A stretch of DNA of 64,000 nt from Pacificispira spongiicola (GCF_012926505.1 NZ_JABBNT010000005.1:372001-436000), one strand, 5' to 3'. Shown: positions 1 to 8,239, numbered from the stretch's first letter. Notes: generated from the letters alone by a model not told the origin. Program-made: numbers and translations.

Positions 1-310
1 GGTCGTAGACGATTTCCAACATCGGCAGGCGTTCATAGGACACCATGCCGGAATCGATGATCGCCTCGATCCCCGATTTCGATCCGTCGTCGTCGCCGCC
101 CTCCTGAAAGCCAAGGAGGCTGTCGATTTCGTCCTGATTCAGCACACGGGCGGAGCCACCGCCGCCGCCCATATCGTCGTCGCCTTCGGCCATCGCGGCC
201 CATTCAGCCGCAAGGTCGTCCGCGTCCGCATCTCCATCCGCGCCGCCGCCGATATCTTCTTCGGCCATTGCGGCCCATTCGTCGGCCATTGCGTCCTGAT
301 CGTCAGCCAT
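1..310 (-). CDS. fliM: Flagellar motor switch protein FliM, N-terminal part (cut by window edge)
   Basis: The first 103 codons of FliM, the C-ring protein that binds phospho-CheY and sets rotation direction. The family's N-terminal signature is present at about residues 55-66 (LNQDEIDSLLGF), followed by the start of the middle domain (SYERLPMLEIVYD near residues 93-103). Before the signature lies an unusual leader of about 50 residues, acidic and rich in Ala and Gly, in which EWAAMAE occurs twice (residues 11-17 and 36-42). E. coli FliM starts almost directly at the CheY-binding motif. fliL lies 78 bases upstream on the same strand, so the two are probably one operon. The rest of the gene lies beyond position 1. 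Confidence 0.9.
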   Translation of the reverse strand, partial: MADDQDAMADEWAAMAEEDIGGGADGDADADDLAAEWAAMAEGDDDMGGGGGSARVLNQDEIDSLLGFQEGGDDDGSKSGIEAIIDSGMVSYERLPMLEIVYD

Positions 311-388
311 ACCTTGCTCGCTCGCGCTTCTTCGTAGTCAGACTTCCGAACACATAAAGCAATATCGGGGCCAAAAGCATTCCGGGCG

Positions 389-931
389 CTATTGAACCAG
401 CATCTTGACCAGCAGCAAATCCTTCACCGGCGTCGGCGCCACGATCTGCGAGACCCGCCGATACAACTCCTCCCTTATAAGGTAAGCGCCCTCGCTGCCG
501 TTCAATTCCTCCGGCCGCAATTCGCGCAGGAAGACGTTGAACTCACTGACGATCTTGGGACGCAACTGCTCCACCGCCGCCACCGCTTCCTGATTTTCGA
601 GTTCCAGCTGAATCTCGACGACCAGGAAATTCTTACGCGTGCCTGTGCCGCTCAAAGAGACGGTAATTTCTTCCATCGGATAGAAAATGCCGGGCGGCGT
701 AACCTCCTGCGGGGCGGCATGATCTTCCGCGGGCGCCTCATGGTCCGCCGCGGCCTCCCCTTCCGGATGCTCTGCCTCGATCCCTAAAAGCGGATCCAGA
801 AGACCCAATGCGAAAACGGCCCCCGCCGCGCCCCCCAACAACAGGACGGGCAGGACGATGAACAGGATCAGCTTCTTGCCGCTGACCTTTTTCTTTACCG
901 GACCGCCTTCAAAATCGTCTTCGTCGCTCAT
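389..931 (-). CDS. fliL: Flagellar basal-body-associated protein FliL
   Basis: FliL is a single-pass inner-membrane protein that surrounds and supports the stator units of the motor. The 180-residue product has a short basic N-terminus (about residues 10-20, VKKKVSGKKL), one membrane segment at about 20-45, an acidic Ala/His/Glu-rich linker at about 52-75, and a periplasmic domain with the family features FYPMEEITVSLSG and NFLVVEIQLELE. Length and layout are normal. It is followed by fliM on the same strand and is divergent from flgF across 293 bases. Confidence 0.93.
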   Translation of the reverse strand: MSDEDDFEGGPVKKKVSGKKLILFIVLPVLLLGGAAGAVFALGLLDPLLGIEAEHPEGEAAADHEAPAEDHAAPQEVTPPGIFYPMEEITVSLSGTGTRKNFLVVEIQLELENQEAVAAVEQLRPKIVSEFNVFLRELRPEELNGSEGAYLIREELYRRVSQIVAPTPVKDLLLVKMLVQ

Positions 932-954
932 CGCTTATTCCGTTTCCTTGCCTA

Positions 955-1082
955 CCCGGCAGCGCCAACCCGGCAGCCGTTGCACGGCATATCCTGCCCG
1001 AAAGACCCTATCACAGGGCCACCGGATGCGAAAAACCTTCCCTGTCACCGGCGAGATATGTCTGCCCAGCCCGGCAACGATT
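955..1082. promoter_or_regulatory. Possible upstream activator region of flgF (repeated CCCGGCA)
   Basis: Between fliL and flgF, CCCGGCAGC occurs twice in close tandem (about 956 and 970), and CCCGGCAAC occurs again at about 1070. They lie about 60-175 bases upstream of the flgF -24/-12 promoter, where a sigma-54 activator would bind. The last copy contains GGCAA, the half-site of the inverted repeats at 6115 and 44775. The functional reading is inference. Confidence 0.35.
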
Positions 1083-1128
1083 TCAGAAAACCACCAACAA
1101 CCCATTGTTTCAAATGATTTTTTAAAAC

Positions 1129-1144
1129 TGGCACGCCCTTTGCT
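1129..1144 (+). promoter_or_regulatory. Sigma-54 (-24/-12) promoter of flgF operon
   Basis: TGGCACG-CCCT-TTGCT matches the sigma-54 consensus TGGCACG-N4-TTGCW fully, with the invariant GG and GC ten bases apart. The flgF start lies about 80 bases downstream. No competing -35/-10 pair was noticed. Confidence 0.85.
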
Positions 1145-1224
1145 GAGTGAGGGGCGAGAGAGCAGACGGCCAATCCTTGGAGAGGGGGCGGCCGGAAACG
1201 AAGAGAGAGAAAGGCGTCCGCGCC

Positions 1225-1953
1225 ATGGAGAATACTACCTATATCGGACTTTCCCGTCAGATCGGGTTGCGCAGAGCGATGGACGTGGTTGCCCACAATA
1301 TCGCGAACGCCAACACGCCGGCCTATAAGGCGGAACGGCTGGTCTTTCAGGAATATCTCGCCAAACCGGAACATTCCGAAAAGCTCTCCTTTGTCCAGGA
1401 TGTCGGCATGGCGCGAGACCAAAGCATCGGTCCGCTGACCACGACCGGGAACGACTTCGATGTCGCCATCACGGAAGAAGCCGGTTTCTTTGTCGTCGAT
1501 ACACCGCTCGGCGAACGCTACACCCGGCACGGCCGCTTTCAGTTGAGTGCCGATGGACAATTGGTCACCGGCGAAGGTTATCCGGTTCAAGGCGCCGCCG
1601 GGGCCATCAACATCCCGACGGATGAAGGCCGGATTTCCATTGCCGCGGACGGCACGATCTCGAATGAGAACGGCGTCCTGGGAAAATTGCAGGTCGTCGA
1701 CTTCGAAGACCCGCAACAATTGCGGAAGGCCGCCAACGGGTTGTTTTCCGCCCCGGACGGTGTGGAGCCGAACGATGTCGCAACGCCGTCCCTGGCCCAG
1801 GGAATGATTGAGGATTCGAACGTTCAGCCGATCCTGGAACTGACCCGGATGATGGATATCAACCGGACGCATGAAAGCGTCACCAAGTTCCTGCAACGCG
1901 AAGATGAGCGGATCAAGGACATGGTCGAGAAGCTGGGCAAGCCCGCAGCGTAA
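1225..1953 (+). CDS. flgF: Flagellar basal-body rod protein FlgF
   Basis: FlgF is a proximal rod subunit joining the MS ring to the distal rod. The 242-residue product has the rod/hook N-terminal helix with the ANIANANTPAYKAE-type signature (about residues 24-38), the central FlgG-like fold (TGNDFDVAI, GFFVVDT) and the C-terminal heptad segment ending in LQREDERIKDMVEKL. The ATG at 1225 begins MENTTYIGLSRQ, as in other FlgF proteins. An earlier in-frame start would add 26 unrelated residues. It opens the flgF-flgG-flgA-flgH operon behind a sigma-54 promoter. Confidence 0.95.
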   Translation: MENTTYIGLSRQIGLRRAMDVVAHNIANANTPAYKAERLVFQEYLAKPEHSEKLSFVQDVGMARDQSIGPLTTTGNDFDVAITEEAGFFVVDTPLGERYTRHGRFQLSADGQLVTGEGYPVQGAAGAINIPTDEGRISIAADGTISNENGVLGKLQVVDFEDPQQLRKAANGLFSAPDGVEPNDVATPSLAQGMIEDSNVQPILELTRMMDINRTHESVTKFLQREDERIKDMVEKLGKPAA

Positions 1954-2019
1954 CGACCTCTCGGTAACGCTTACCTGATCTGACACGAAACACGAACGAC
2001 GGATACGAGGAGAAATACC

Positions 2020-2805
2020 ATGCGCTCATTGAGCATCGGTGCAACGGGGATGCTGGCTCAGCAGCTCAACGTTGAAGTGATCTCCCACAACATCGCGAAC
2101 ATGAACACGACGTCCTATCAACGGCGGCGTGCGGAATTCCAAGATCTGCTGTATCAGAACCTGCGGCGCGTCGGGTCCGAAAGTTCGGACGCCGACACGA
2201 CAGTTCCCGTCGGGGTTCAGGTCGGCCTGGGTGTGAAAACCGCCGCCGTCTATCGCATCACGGAACAAGGCAACCTGACGCTGACGGAAAACCCGCTGGA
2301 TGTCGCGATCAACGGCGAAGGGTATTTCCAGGTCGATCTGCCCAGCGGCGAAACCGCCTATACCCGTGCCGGATCGTTCCAGTTGGATGGGCAGGGTGAC
2401 TTGGTCACCGTGGACGGTTTCACCGTCAATCCGGGCATCACCATCCCGGCCAACGCGGTCGACATTTCCATTAACGCGTCCGGTCAGGTTCTCGTGTCCA
2501 TCGACGGCCAAACCGGAACGTCCAATGTCGGACAGCTGGAATTGGCGCGCTTCGCCAACGATGCGGGCCTGCTGGCGATCGGGGACAACCTGTTCATGGA
2601 AACCCCGGCCTCCGGCACGCCCAACACCGCAGTTCCGGGCACGACGGGCTTCGGCACCATTCAGCAGGGTTTCCTGGAAACGTCGAACGTGAACGTCGTT
2701 GAGGAAATCACAAACCTGATCACCGCCCAGCGCGCCTACGAAATGAACTCGAAGGTCATCGAGACCTCCGACCAGATGATGTCGACCCTGACCAACCTGC
2801 GCTAA
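2020..2805 (+). CDS. flgG: Flagellar distal rod protein FlgG
   Basis: FlgG forms the distal rod that crosses the periplasm. The product (261 residues) begins MRSLSIGATGMLAQQLNVEVISHNIAN-like, the FlgG signature, has the central domain (NPLDVAINGEGYFQV), and ends with the polymerising C-terminal helix (NVNVVEEITNLITAQRAYEMNSK). The length is typical. A GAGGAG ribosome-binding site precedes the ATG. It lies 66 bases after flgF. Confidence 0.97.
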   Translation: MRSLSIGATGMLAQQLNVEVISHNIANMNTTSYQRRRAEFQDLLYQNLRRVGSESSDADTTVPVGVQVGLGVKTAAVYRITEQGNLTLTENPLDVAINGEGYFQVDLPSGETAYTRAGSFQLDGQGDLVTVDGFTVNPGITIPANAVDISINASGQVLVSIDGQTGTSNVGQLELARFANDAGLLAIGDNLFMETPASGTPNTAVPGTTGFGTIQQGFLETSNVNVVEEITNLITAQRAYEMNSKVIETSDQMMSTLTNLR

Positions 2806-2845
2806 TCCGCGACCGGTCCGACTGAAGACGAAAAGGACGAAAGCC

Positions 2846-3883
2846 ATGAACATCAAGACGACGCACGGGATCGGTTTGGTCTATGCCCTGCTGCTCGCGG
2901 GGATGGCCGTGGCTGTCGGGATCAGCGCGTTCAACGGCACCGCCCACGCGGCGGAAGACGATACGGCGCAGCAAGTGGAAGATGTCGGCGGCCCGGTCGT
3001 CATCAACCCCATCGTTCAGGTCGACGGCGACTATGTTCTTCTGGCCGATCTGTTCAGCCCGGCGGAAAAGTATGGTGACCGCGTCGTCCTTCGGTCGCCG
3101 GAACCGGGCCAGGAAACGGTTCTTCCCGCCGTGTGGTTGTGGAAGGTGGCGAAGACCTTCGGTATCGATTGGCAGCCGTCCAGCACCGCCGACACGATCA
3201 CGGTCAACCGTCGCAGCACGATGCTGAAAGCGGACTCCATTACCGGCCTGCTGCGGGACGCCTATTTCAAGCGGACGGGTGAAGACGACCTCGTCGAACT
3301 GGAAACAGACGGAACGGTGCAGCCGATCCATCTGCCGGTTTCCACCGCGCCGACGGTGCGCCTGGATCGGTTCGACCTCGACAACCGTACCGGGCGCTTC
3401 ACGGCCACGGTCATTGCTCCCGCGGAAGGTCGTCCGCTTTACAAAACCACCGTTGCAGGCCGCTTCCTGCGGGTGGTGGAGATGCCGGTTCCGACCCGAC
3501 GTCTGGGCAAGGGACATGTGATCGAGCCCGGAGATATCGCGATGGTGCGCCTGCATGAGGAAGACCTGGGCACCAATCTGATCGTGGACCCGGATCGTCT
3601 GATCGGTCAGGCCGTCTGGCGGTCCCTGTCGACCGGCCGTCCGGTTGCAAACACCGATGTCCGCGCGCCGGTGCTTATCGAAAAGGGTCGCGTGGTCAGC
3701 GTGATGCTACAGAACGGCAGCATGACCCTGACCGTTCAAGGTCGCGCCATGCAGGACGGTTCTAAGGACGAGGTCATCCGCGTGCAGAACACGCAAAGCA
3801 ATATGGTGATCGAAGCCGTCGTGGTGAATGAAGGCCGGGTCATGGTGACCCTGCCCGAAAACCTGGCACTGAATACACAGTAA
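2846..3883 (+). CDS. flgA: P-ring assembly chaperone FlgA
   Basis: FlgA is a periplasmic chaperone for assembly of the FlgI P-ring. The 345-residue product has an N-terminal signal peptide (hydrophobic residues about 9-30, cleavage near AHAA), a long N-terminal region, and a C-terminal SAF domain (about 208-345) containing RRLGKGHVIEPGDI and LIGQAVWRSLSTGRPV. This is the long alphaproteobacterial form; the E. coli protein is shorter. It sits between flgG and flgH as in Caulobacter-type operons. Confidence 0.92.
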   Translation: MNIKTTHGIGLVYALLLAGMAVAVGISAFNGTAHAAEDDTAQQVEDVGGPVVINPIVQVDGDYVLLADLFSPAEKYGDRVVLRSPEPGQETVLPAVWLWKVAKTFGIDWQPSSTADTITVNRRSTMLKADSITGLLRDAYFKRTGEDDLVELETDGTVQPIHLPVSTAPTVRLDRFDLDNRTGRFTATVIAPAEGRPLYKTTVAGRFLRVVEMPVPTRRLGKGHVIEPGDIAMVRLHEEDLGTNLIVDPDRLIGQAVWRSLSTGRPVANTDVRAPVLIEKGRVVSVMLQNGSMTLTVQGRAMQDGSKDEVIRVQNTQSNMVIEAVVVNEGRVMVTLPENLALNTQ

Positions 3884-3938
3884 GAGAGCAGGCCCGAAGG
3901 CGCCCCTTTCGGACGCCCTTCCCTGAAGGAGAGAGACG

Positions 3939-4715
3939 ATGAGCCAGTTAAACGAACGAGGACGGAATTGGAAACGCGGTCGCACCTTGGCCGCCGCGAC
4001 CCTCGCCGCTGCCCTGCTGTCCGGCTGCAACTCGCTGGAACGCCTTGCGCAAGTGGGCGAGGAACCGTCGATGAACCCGGTGGAAAATCCGACTTACGCG
4101 CATGACTACAAGCCGGTCAGCATGCCGATGCCTGCCCCCGTACAGGCGGCCTATCAGCCCAACTCGCTGTGGCGACCGGGCAGCCGGGCTTTCTTCAAGG
4201 ACCTGCGCGCCAATGAAATCGGCGATATCGTGACCATCAACATCGATATCTCCGACAACGCGACCCTGAACAACTCGACGACCCGCGGTCGAAACACGGC
4301 CGAAAACGTCGATGTCGACTCCCTACTCGGCTATGCCGGATCGTTGAACGCCATTCTGCCGGAAGCGGTCAATCCCGCCGCGCTGCTCGCCTATGACGGT
4401 CAGACGACGAATACCGGGTCCGGCACGATCACCCGTGGCGAGACGATCCTCCTCAACGTTGCGGCGGTTGTGACGCAAGTCCTACCCAACGGGAACCTCG
4501 TCATTCACGGACGCCAGGAAACGCGCGTGAACTACGAAATCCGCGAGTTGCAGATCGCGGGCGTCATTCGTCCGCAAGACATCTCCGCCGAAAATACCGT
4601 GGCTTATGACGATATCGCGGAAGCCCGGCTGTCCTATGGCGGACGCGGCCATATCAGCGACTTCCAGCAGCCGCGCTGGGGCACTCAGATCATCGACGTG
4701 ATCATGCCCTTCTAA
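3939..4715 (+). CDS. flgH: Flagellar L-ring lipoprotein FlgH
   Basis: FlgH forms the outer-membrane L-ring bushing. The 258-residue product has a lipoprotein signal sequence with lipobox LLSGC (Cys at about residue 30) and the conserved motifs SLWRPGSRAFFKDLRANEIGD-like, GSGTITRGET, NGNLVIHGRQE and VIRPQDISAENTV. It closes the operon; a strong rho-independent terminator follows about 70 bases downstream. Confidence 0.96.
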   Translation: MSQLNERGRNWKRGRTLAAATLAAALLSGCNSLERLAQVGEEPSMNPVENPTYAHDYKPVSMPMPAPVQAAYQPNSLWRPGSRAFFKDLRANEIGDIVTINIDISDNATLNNSTTRGRNTAENVDVDSLLGYAGSLNAILPEAVNPAALLAYDGQTTNTGSGTITRGETILLNVAAVVTQVLPNGNLVIHGRQETRVNYEIRELQIAGVIRPQDISAENTVAYDDIAEARLSYGGRGHISDFQQPRWGTQIIDVIMPF

Positions 4716-4784
4716 AGAAAAAACAGAGCTTCGACGACGCCCGCGTACTCTCTCTCCTCTCTCTCCAACGCGGCGTTATCGAAC

Positions 4785-4819
4785 GGGGCCCGGACTCTCC
4801 ATCCGGGCCCCCATTTTTT
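4785..4819 (+). terminator. Rho-independent terminator after flgH
   Basis: A GGGGCCCGGA / TCCGGGCCCC stem with a short loop is followed by CATTTTTT. It closes the flgF-flgG-flgA-flgH operon. Confidence 0.88.
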
Positions 4820-4839
4820 AGCCGCCTGCTTTCAGATAC

Positions 4840-4870
4840 AAAAAAGCCCGGGTCAATCGGCCCGGGCTCT
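4840..4870 (-). terminator. Rho-independent terminator after dksA
   Basis: Read on the minus strand, a GAGCCCGGG / CCCGGGCTT stem with an 8-base loop runs into a T tract. It lies just past the dksA stop and is back to back with the flgH terminator. Confidence 0.85.
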
Positions 4871-4893
4871 TGTCGCGATGCGCGGTGGAAGGA

Positions 4894-5364
4894 TCAGTCT
4901 TCGCGATGTAGGCGTTCCATCCGCTCGTGCCGCTCCTGGGCTTCCAGGCTCAGCGTCGCGATGGGACGCGCTTCCAACCGGCGCAACGAAATCGGTTCAC
5001 CCGTTTCTTCGCAATAACCGTAGGAATCGTCAGTAATGCGCTCCAGCGCCGCGTCGATCTTGGAAATCAACTTCCGCTCCCGATCGCGGGTGCGCAATTC
5101 GATCGCCCGGTCCGTTTCCATGGAGGCACGATCCGTCAGATCCGGCTGCGCCAAGCTCTCCGACTGCATGCTTTCCAGAGTTTCAGAGGATTCCCGCAGG
5201 AGTTCGGCCCGCCAAGTCAGGAGCTTCTGACGGAAGTACTCCTTCTGAAGAGGATTCATGAACTCTTCATCATCGCGGGGGCGATAGTCCGGCGGAAGCA
5301 GGGTAGACGCCATCTGCGCCTTCACGTTGCTACCGGTATCGTCCGAAGCTTCGCTGCTCGACAT
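4894..5364 (-). CDS. dksA: RNA polymerase-binding transcription factor DksA
   Basis: DksA binds the RNA polymerase secondary channel and works with ppGpp at stringent-response promoters. The 156-residue product has the coiled coil (about residues 40-110) and a C-terminal zinc-finger region reading YGYCEETGEPI. Only one of the four classical zinc cysteines remains, the form known from many Alphaproteobacteria. The tail TLSLEAQERHERMER is typical. It has its own promoter (5409-5437) and terminator (4840-4870), so it looks monocistronic, placed among flagellar genes. Confidence 0.93.
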   Translation of the reverse strand: MSSSEASDDTGSNVKAQMASTLLPPDYRPRDDEEFMNPLQKEYFRQKLLTWRAELLRESSETLESMQSESLAQPDLTDRASMETDRAIELRTRDRERKLISKIDAALERITDDSYGYCEETGEPISLRRLEARPIATLSLEAQERHERMERLHRED

Positions 5365-5408
5365 ATCGTTCTCCCGATCTAGCCGGTCCCTTATAAAGGA
5401 ACGCGCGG

Positions 5409-5437
5409 CTTATATTGCGGGTGCCAGAACAAAACAA
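5409..5437 (-). promoter_or_regulatory. Sigma-70-like promoter of dksA
   Basis: On the minus strand, TTGTTT is separated by 17 bases from TATAAG, with the dksA start about 45 bases beyond the -10. This fits a housekeeping promoter for dksA alone. Confidence 0.6.
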
Positions 5438-5552
5438 CCCATTTTTTCGAGGATATGTGCGGCCTTCCCGTACAAAGCGCGTATCCGAGTAACGCATAGG
5501 CCTGTAAGGATTTGAAATCGCCGCAGGACCGCCTTTTGGGTCAAACTGCGGA

Positions 5553-6014
5553 TCAGTCGCGCGGGGCGTGCTTCGCCAGTTCGACGGCCACCCGCAACTC
5601 GATGTCGTCCAACACTGTCTTCAGTGCCGGATCCGAGGTTGTTTCCGTCCGAGTCGCAAGCTTATTTTGGAGCTGCGTCAACTGATGTACGGAAAGGCTG
5701 CCCGTCAAAAGACCGATACGGATGGCATCCAATTCCTTCAGCAGGGATTCTCCCCGTTCGACGGCGGCACGGTTCTTCCCCTTCCCGTCGGGATTGGTCG
5801 CATCGACCGCGTCGACACCTTGCAAGGCGAGCAAGGCATCGATGGATCCAAGCGTCGCGCCACCGGCAAGTCCTGAGGTTTCCTCAACCGGTTCCTCTTC
5901 CGACGAAGACCCGCGTAGCGCGGACGAAAAGCCCGCGCCTTTCGATGCGCCAGCCTTCGAGGTTTTCTTAGCCTGCCCCGGTTTCCCGGATGAGCTCGGT
6001 CCGTCGACTTTCAT
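5553..6014 (-). CDS. fliX: Flagellar assembly regulator FliX
   Basis: In Caulobacter, FliX links assembly of the early basal body to activity of the sigma-54 activator FlbD. The 153-residue product starts MKVDGPSSS, has a Ser/Lys/Glu-rich linker to about residue 50, and has the conserved C-terminal part (DALLALQGVD, SLLKELDAIRIGLLTGSL, LDDIELRVAVELAK). It is divergent from flgI, the arrangement known in Caulobacter, with an inverted repeat and a sigma-54 promoter between them. The FlbD partner is also in this window (50044). Confidence 0.92.
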   Translation of the reverse strand: MKVDGPSSSGKPGQAKKTSKAGASKGAGFSSALRGSSSEEEPVEETSGLAGGATLGSIDALLALQGVDAVDATNPDGKGKNRAAVERGESLLKELDAIRIGLLTGSLSVHQLTQLQNKLATRTETTSDPALKTVLDDIELRVAVELAKHAPRD

Positions 6015-6114
6015 GGAAGTACCTTACCCGCTTTGCGCCAAGAGCGAAATCGCCGTGTCGCCTGAGTTGAGAACTAGCACCGGATTCTCACCCGGAATCA
6101 AGTGATCCCATACC

Positions 6115-6129
6115 CGGCAAGCTTTGCCG
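6115..6129. promoter_or_regulatory. Inverted repeat CGGCAA-N3-TTGCCG, candidate FlbD site
   Basis: A perfect 6-3-6 inverted repeat lies in the divergent fliX/flgI region, about 70-85 bases upstream of the -24 element of the flgI sigma-54 promoter. That is a usual distance for an enhancer. The core GGCAA-N3-TTGCC recurs upstream of fliF (44775). FlbD binding is inferred from position and recurrence. Confidence 0.55.
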
Positions 6130-6199
6130 AAACGCCTCATCCGCTTTCGGCGATATAAAAATAACCTATTAAAATCTGCACCTTACCGAACATTCAGTT

Positions 6200-6214
6200 T
6201 GGCACGGCATTCGC
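6200..6214 (+). promoter_or_regulatory. Sigma-54 (-24/-12) promoter of flgI operon
   Basis: TGGCACG-GCAT-TCGC has a perfect -24 half and one mismatch in the -12 half, with GG and GC ten bases apart. The flgI start is about 50 bases downstream. Confidence 0.72.
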
Positions 6215-6264
6215 AAGTATCGTCACGAGACGGGAATATATGTCCATCCCGGAGAGAGAGAACG

Positions 6265-7449
6265 ATGCTGCAACGTGATTTTCGCATACGCTCCGCCGGC
6301 TACGGCGACTGCCGCGCACGGCCGATCTACCACTTCACGCGATGGCTAGCCGCCGCGCTGGTCGTGGTTCTCGCCTGGGCCCTTGCCCCGGCGGAGGCAT
6401 CCGCCCAGTCGCGGATCAAGGATATCGTCGATATCGAAGGCGTCCGCGACAACATCCTGGTCGGTTACGGCCTCGTCGTCGGTCTGAACGGTACGGGCGA
6501 CAGCCTGGACAGCGCGGTTTTCACCCGCGAAAGCTTGGTCGGCATGCTGCAGCGCATGGGCGTCAACGCCAGCAACGACGACCTGGACACGGACAATGTC
6601 GCCGCCGTCATGGTCACCGGCATGCTCCCCCCCTTCGCCCGTCAGGGATCGAAGATCGACGTAACGATTTCCGCGATGGGCGACGCCGACAACCTGCTGG
6701 GCGGCACGCTTCTGGTCACGCCGATGCTGGGTGCCGACGGCGAAATCTACGCCGTGGCGCAAGGCACGATCGCGGTCGGTGGATTTTCGGCGCAGGGGGC
6801 GGCGGAAACCGTCGTCAAAGGCGTACCGACCAGCGGACGCATCGCTAACGGGGCGATCGTCGAACGCGAAATCCCGTTCGAACTGGCCCAGTTGGGCAGC
6901 GTGAAGCTGAGCCTGCGCAACCCGGACTTCACGACGGCGCGTCGTATCGCCCGTGCGATCGACGCCTTCGTCGGCGAACCGACGGCCAAGGCGACGGACC
7001 TCAGCACCGTCCAATTGAATATCCCACCCAGCTATCAGGGCCAGTTGGTCGAGCTTCTAACCGATATCGAACAACTGCGCGTGGAACCGGACCAAGTGGC
7101 CCGCGTCGTGATCGACGAACAATCCGGTGTCATCGTCATGGGTGAAAATGTCGGGATCAGCACGGTCGCGGTGGCCCAAGGCAATCTGACCGTCCGCATC
7201 ACGGAAACGCCGCAGGTCAGCCAGCCGACGCCGTTCTCCAACACCGGCACGACGGAAACAGTCGATCGCACGAATATCGAGGTGACGGAAGACGAGGACC
7301 GCCGCTTGGGCATCGTCGACGGCAGTGTCGAACTGCAAGACCTCGTGAACGGCCTGAACGCCCTGGGCGTAGGGCCGCGCGACATGATCACCATCCTACA
7401 GGCCATAAAGGCGTCCGGCGCCCTGCAGGCGGAAATTCAGGTGATGTGA
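6265..7449 (+). CDS. flgI: Flagellar P-ring protein FlgI
   Basis: FlgI forms the periplasmic P-ring around the rod. The 394-residue product has an N-terminal signal peptide (hydrophobic about residues 26-48, cleavage near ASAQ), then the conserved SRIKDIVDIEGVRDN, GYGLVVGLNGTGD, MLQRMGV, TISAMGDA and LLVTPMLGADG, and the typical C-terminus (DLVNGLNALGVGPRDMITILQAIKASGALQAE). The ATG at 6265 was chosen because GGAGAGAG precedes it and the signal peptide follows directly. A longer frame from 6124 would overlap the promoter. Confidence 0.95.
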   Translation: MLQRDFRIRSAGYGDCRARPIYHFTRWLAAALVVVLAWALAPAEASAQSRIKDIVDIEGVRDNILVGYGLVVGLNGTGDSLDSAVFTRESLVGMLQRMGVNASNDDLDTDNVAAVMVTGMLPPFARQGSKIDVTISAMGDADNLLGGTLLVTPMLGADGEIYAVAQGTIAVGGFSAQGAAETVVKGVPTSGRIANGAIVEREIPFELAQLGSVKLSLRNPDFTTARRIARAIDAFVGEPTAKATDLSTVQLNIPPSYQGQLVELLTDIEQLRVEPDQVARVVIDEQSGVIVMGENVGISTVAVAQGNLTVRITETPQVSQPTPFSNTGTTETVDRTNIEVTEDEDRRLGIVDGSVELQDLVNGLNALGVGPRDMITILQAIKASGALQAEIQVM

Positions 7450-7814
7450 TGATGGAACAGACCGGACAGATGATGTTGGACATGGCGGGCAGCGCCGCGC
7501 TGCAAGCCAAGCCGAAAATGCCGGTAAACGGCACCCCGGAGAAAATCCGAGAGGCGGCGGTTCAATTCGAAGCCGTCTTCGCCACCCAGATGCTGCAGCC
7601 GATGTTCGAGGAAATCTCGACCGACGGTCTGTTTGGCGGGGGTCAGGGCGAAAATGTCTTTCGGTCCCTGCTGGTTCAGGAGTTCGGCGAGATCATCGCG
7701 GAACGGGGCGGTTTCGGCATCGCAGACTCCGTGGCCCGAGAATTGCTTAAGGCTCAAGAGGCGCAGTCCGCAGCGGGCGCGCCGGAACCGAAACCCGAAG
7801 GACAGCCGTCATGA
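7449..7814 (+). CDS. flgJ: Rod-binding protein FlgJ, N-terminal domain only
   Basis: The 121-residue product matches the FlgJ/CheL rod-binding domain, a rod-assembly scaffold (REAAVQFEAVFATQMLQPMFEE, GQGENVFRSLLVQEFGEIIAERGGFGIAD). The C-terminal muramidase domain of enterobacterial FlgJ is absent, which is normal for Alphaproteobacteria, where peptidoglycan is opened by a separate enzyme. The start overlaps the flgI stop (TGATG), so translation is likely coupled. ATG at 7452 is an equally possible start. Confidence 0.9.
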   Translation: MMEQTGQMMLDMAGSAALQAKPKMPVNGTPEKIREAAVQFEAVFATQMLQPMFEEISTDGLFGGGQGENVFRSLLVQEFGEIIAERGGFGIADSVARELLKAQEAQSAAGAPEPKPEGQPS

Positions 7815-8239
7815 ACGCCGTCATCCGCGCCCATAACCTGATCGACCTGCTGCAGGATCTCGTGTCGGTTCTTGAACGCGAGAACGAACTTCTCGAACGC
7901 CCCCGGTCCAGCGAGTTGGAGCCGGTGGTGAAGGAGAAACAGGCCCTGTTCAAACTGTACGAAGACCAAATGACGGCCGTTGCCGCGGAAGTCGATTTCG
8001 GTGCGAAGCTGCCGGACGACCTGCGCGAGCGCCTGAAGGCCCTGGCAATGGAATTCGATACGGTGATGAAGCTCAACCGCCGCCGGTTGGAGCTGCTGAC
8101 GAAGTCCAGCCAGATGATCGTCGACCGCATTATCGAGGCCGCGCGCACCGCCGCAGGCCAAGTGCCGCGTTACGAACGATCCGGCGGCGTGAAGCACGGC
8201 AGCCACGCGGCGCCGATCGCCATGAACAAGGAAATCTGA
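7811..8239 (+). CDS. FlgN-like export chaperone
   Basis: A 142-residue, mostly helical protein (coiled-coil-like about residues 1-115) with LIDLLQDLVSVLERENELLERPRSSEL near the start, resembling FlgN-type chaperones that deliver FlgK and FlgL to the export gate. The position fits: it overlaps flgJ by four bases (ATGA) and lies directly upstream of flgK. Sequence evidence alone is moderate; a generic coiled-coil protein cannot be excluded. Confidence 0.7.
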   Translation: MNAVIRAHNLIDLLQDLVSVLERENELLERPRSSELEPVVKEKQALFKLYEDQMTAVAAEVDFGAKLPDDLRERLKALAMEFDTVMKLNRRRLELLTKSSQMIVDRIIEAARTAAGQVPRYERSGGVKHGSHAAPIAMNKEI

